Part shown: piece by piece, positions 63,077 through 64,000 of the stretch | How positions within the stretch are numbered: position 1 is the stretch's first letter | Layout of the letters: every line of letters starts with the position of its first letter | From: Allomyces arbusculus | Taxonomy: Eukaryota > Blastocladiomycota > Blastocladiomycetes > Blastocladiales > Blastocladiaceae | Assembly (NCBI GenBank): GCA_027604705.1 | Contig: JADHYV010000048.1 | Span: forward strand, 111,747 to 175,746 | Length of the DNA stretch: 64,000 nucleotides | Reading direction: 5' to 3' | Translations under genes and position numbers: made by a program | Notes under the pieces: model-generated | Databases searched by the model: none | What the model was told of the DNA's origin: nothing | What the model saw: the letters and a program-made list of their open reading frames with translations, nothing else

Positions 63077-64000
63077 TTAGCAGAGCGTCGGGGGGTGGCA
63101 AATCGTCGCCGAGTTGACGTCAATGTGCTGCGACTGCGCCTGCGCCTGGACGGCCGACACGTCGACCGAGCCGTGGCCATGGCCCGACGCGTTGATCGAC
63201 TGCGTCTGGAACTGCGCCTGCGACGCGAGCACATCGGCGCCCGAGTGGCCGCTGCCCGACGCGTTGAGCGACTGCGTCTGGAACTGCACCTGCGACGCGA
63301 GCACATCAGCGCCATGGTGCGCCGAAATGCCAACCGACTGCGCCTGCGCCTGGATCTGCGACGCGAGCACGTCGACGTTGTGGCCAATCGAGGCCGCCGA
63401 CACGTCAATGTGCTGCGACTGCGCCTGCGCCTGCGAGACGTGCACACTCGAGTTGCCGCCCGCGATCCAAACACCGTGGTCGCCACCGACCCAGACGGAG
63501 CCGTCGTGGCAGCCGTCGTGGTGGTGGATCACGTGGCCCGTCGCGTACCACGAGCCGTCGTCGTTGCAGCCGTTGATCTGGCCCGTCGCGTACCACGAGC
63601 CGTCGTTGTCGACGTTGACCGACTGCGACTGGTACTGCGACTGCGCCGCCGAGACCTTGCCGCCGGCCGAAGCCGACGCGTCAATCGACTGCGACTGGTA
63701 CTGCGACTGCGAGGCCGAGACGTTGGCGCCAGCGGCGTGGCAGCCACCGGCCGACGACACATCGACCGACTGCGTCTGGAACTGCGCTTGCGACGCGTCG
63801 ACGGCGTTGTGGTGACCCGTCGAGATGTTGGCCTTCTGGATCTGCGCCTGGCCCTGCACAACCGACACGTCGGCGCCGTGGTGGCCCGAGGTCGAGACGT
63901 TGGCCTTCTGGACCTGCGCCTGGCCCTGGAAGAGCGACACGTCGGCGCCGTGCTTGCCGGCGGTCGAGACGTTGGCCTTCTGCACCTGCGCCTGGAACTG
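63077..64000 (-). CDS. Q-rich tandem-repeat protein, possible beta-solenoid or amyloid-like (partial)
   Basis: The frame is open from the window edge to the stop at 63077-63079, about 307 residues; the start lies outside. The protein is built from units of about 15-24 residues with a core Q-x-Q-x-Q-[SK], then [IVL]-[DNG]-x-S, then a Gly/His stretch and GADV. Examples are SQVQFQTQSLNASGSGHSGA and SQIQAQAQSVGISAHHGADV. Two subfamilies occur: QAQVQKANVST near the N-terminal side and QSQYQSQSI/QAQSQHIDVSA later. The middle is interrupted by a duplicated DGSWYATG motif and a His/Asp/Gly segment (HVIHHHDGCHDGSVW). Alternating Gln with small and hydrophobic residues suits stacked beta strands with Gln ladders. 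No known family was recognised. Low charge and no Lys-rich runs argue against a nucleic-acid role. A surface or adhesive protein is possible. Confidence 0.7.
   Translation of the reverse strand, partial: QFQAQVQKANVSTAGKHGADVSLFQGQAQVQKANVSTSGHHGADVSVVQGQAQIQKANISTGHHNAVDASQAQFQTQSVDVSSAGGCHAAGANVSASQSQYQSQSIDASASAGGKVSAAQSQYQSQSVNVDNDGSWYATGQINGCNDDGSWYATGHVIHHHDGCHDGSVWVGGDHGVWIAGGNSSVHVSQAQAQSQHIDVSAASIGHNVDVLASQIQAQAQSVGISAHHGADVLASQVQFQTQSLNASGSGHSGADVLASQAQFQTQSINASGHGHGSVDVSAVQAQAQSQHIDVNSATICHPPTLC

Overview
The window looks like nuclear DNA from a fungus, most likely an early-diverging zoosporic lineage such as Blastocladiomycota (an Allomyces-type genome). That placement is inference. 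The sequence shows GC-rich coding regions with strong third-position GC, many short introns of about 55-90 nt with GTACGT/GTGCGT/GTATGT donors, and a typical opisthokont/fungal gene set (Vps5, Bud6/AIP3, Oca6-type phosphatase, Ssu72, B55, Sec22). A KIF12-type kinesin, rare in yeasts, fits a flagellated early fungus. Exon structures were rebuilt by hand from splice signals, reading phase and recalled family motifs. No alignment or search was run.

Layout, left to right. 1-7 kb: 3' part of the RNA polymerase III largest subunit, an LRR fragment, an Oca6-like phosphatase and the retromer sorting nexin Vps5. 7-14 kb: gene-poor, with a disrupted membrane-protein gene and a disrupted gene carrying internal repeats. 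14-19 kb: SNARE Sec22, the PP2A B55 subunit and RNA polymerase subunit Rpb10. 19-27 kb: mostly featureless DNA with a degenerate tandem repeat and one large polytopic membrane protein. 27-41 kb: dense housekeeping block with an RluA-type pseudouridine synthase, a proline-rich protein, a KIF12-like kinesin, a DHHC palmitoyltransferase with two microexons, a tail-anchored protein, 6-phosphogluconolactonase, mitochondrial ferredoxin reductase Arh1 and Bud6. 41-47 kb: poorly resolved proline-rich coding DNA and one two-exon unknown gene. 47-58 kb: cytosolic Hsp70 with a step-type heat-shock element, tRNA-Ser(UGA), a divergent MoxR-like AAA+ protein, lysyl-tRNA synthetase, Ssu72 and eIF5. 58-64 kb: a broken protein kinase, unassigned Cys-rich ORFs and, running off the right edge, a Q-rich repeat protein that may be a beta-solenoid or amyloid-like protein.

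The recognisable genes are core functions: transcription (Rpc1, Rpb10, Ssu72), translation (KRS, eIF5, tRNA-Ser, pseudouridine synthase), trafficking (Vps5, Sec22, DHHC), cytoskeleton (kinesin, Bud6), signalling (B55, Oca6-like), NADPH metabolism (6PGL, Arh1) and proteostasis (Hsp70). They do not form one pathway. The most unusual items are the 10-nt and 7-nt microexons in the DHHC gene, the edge repeat protein, and the MoxR-like AAA+ protein with no visible Walker A motif.
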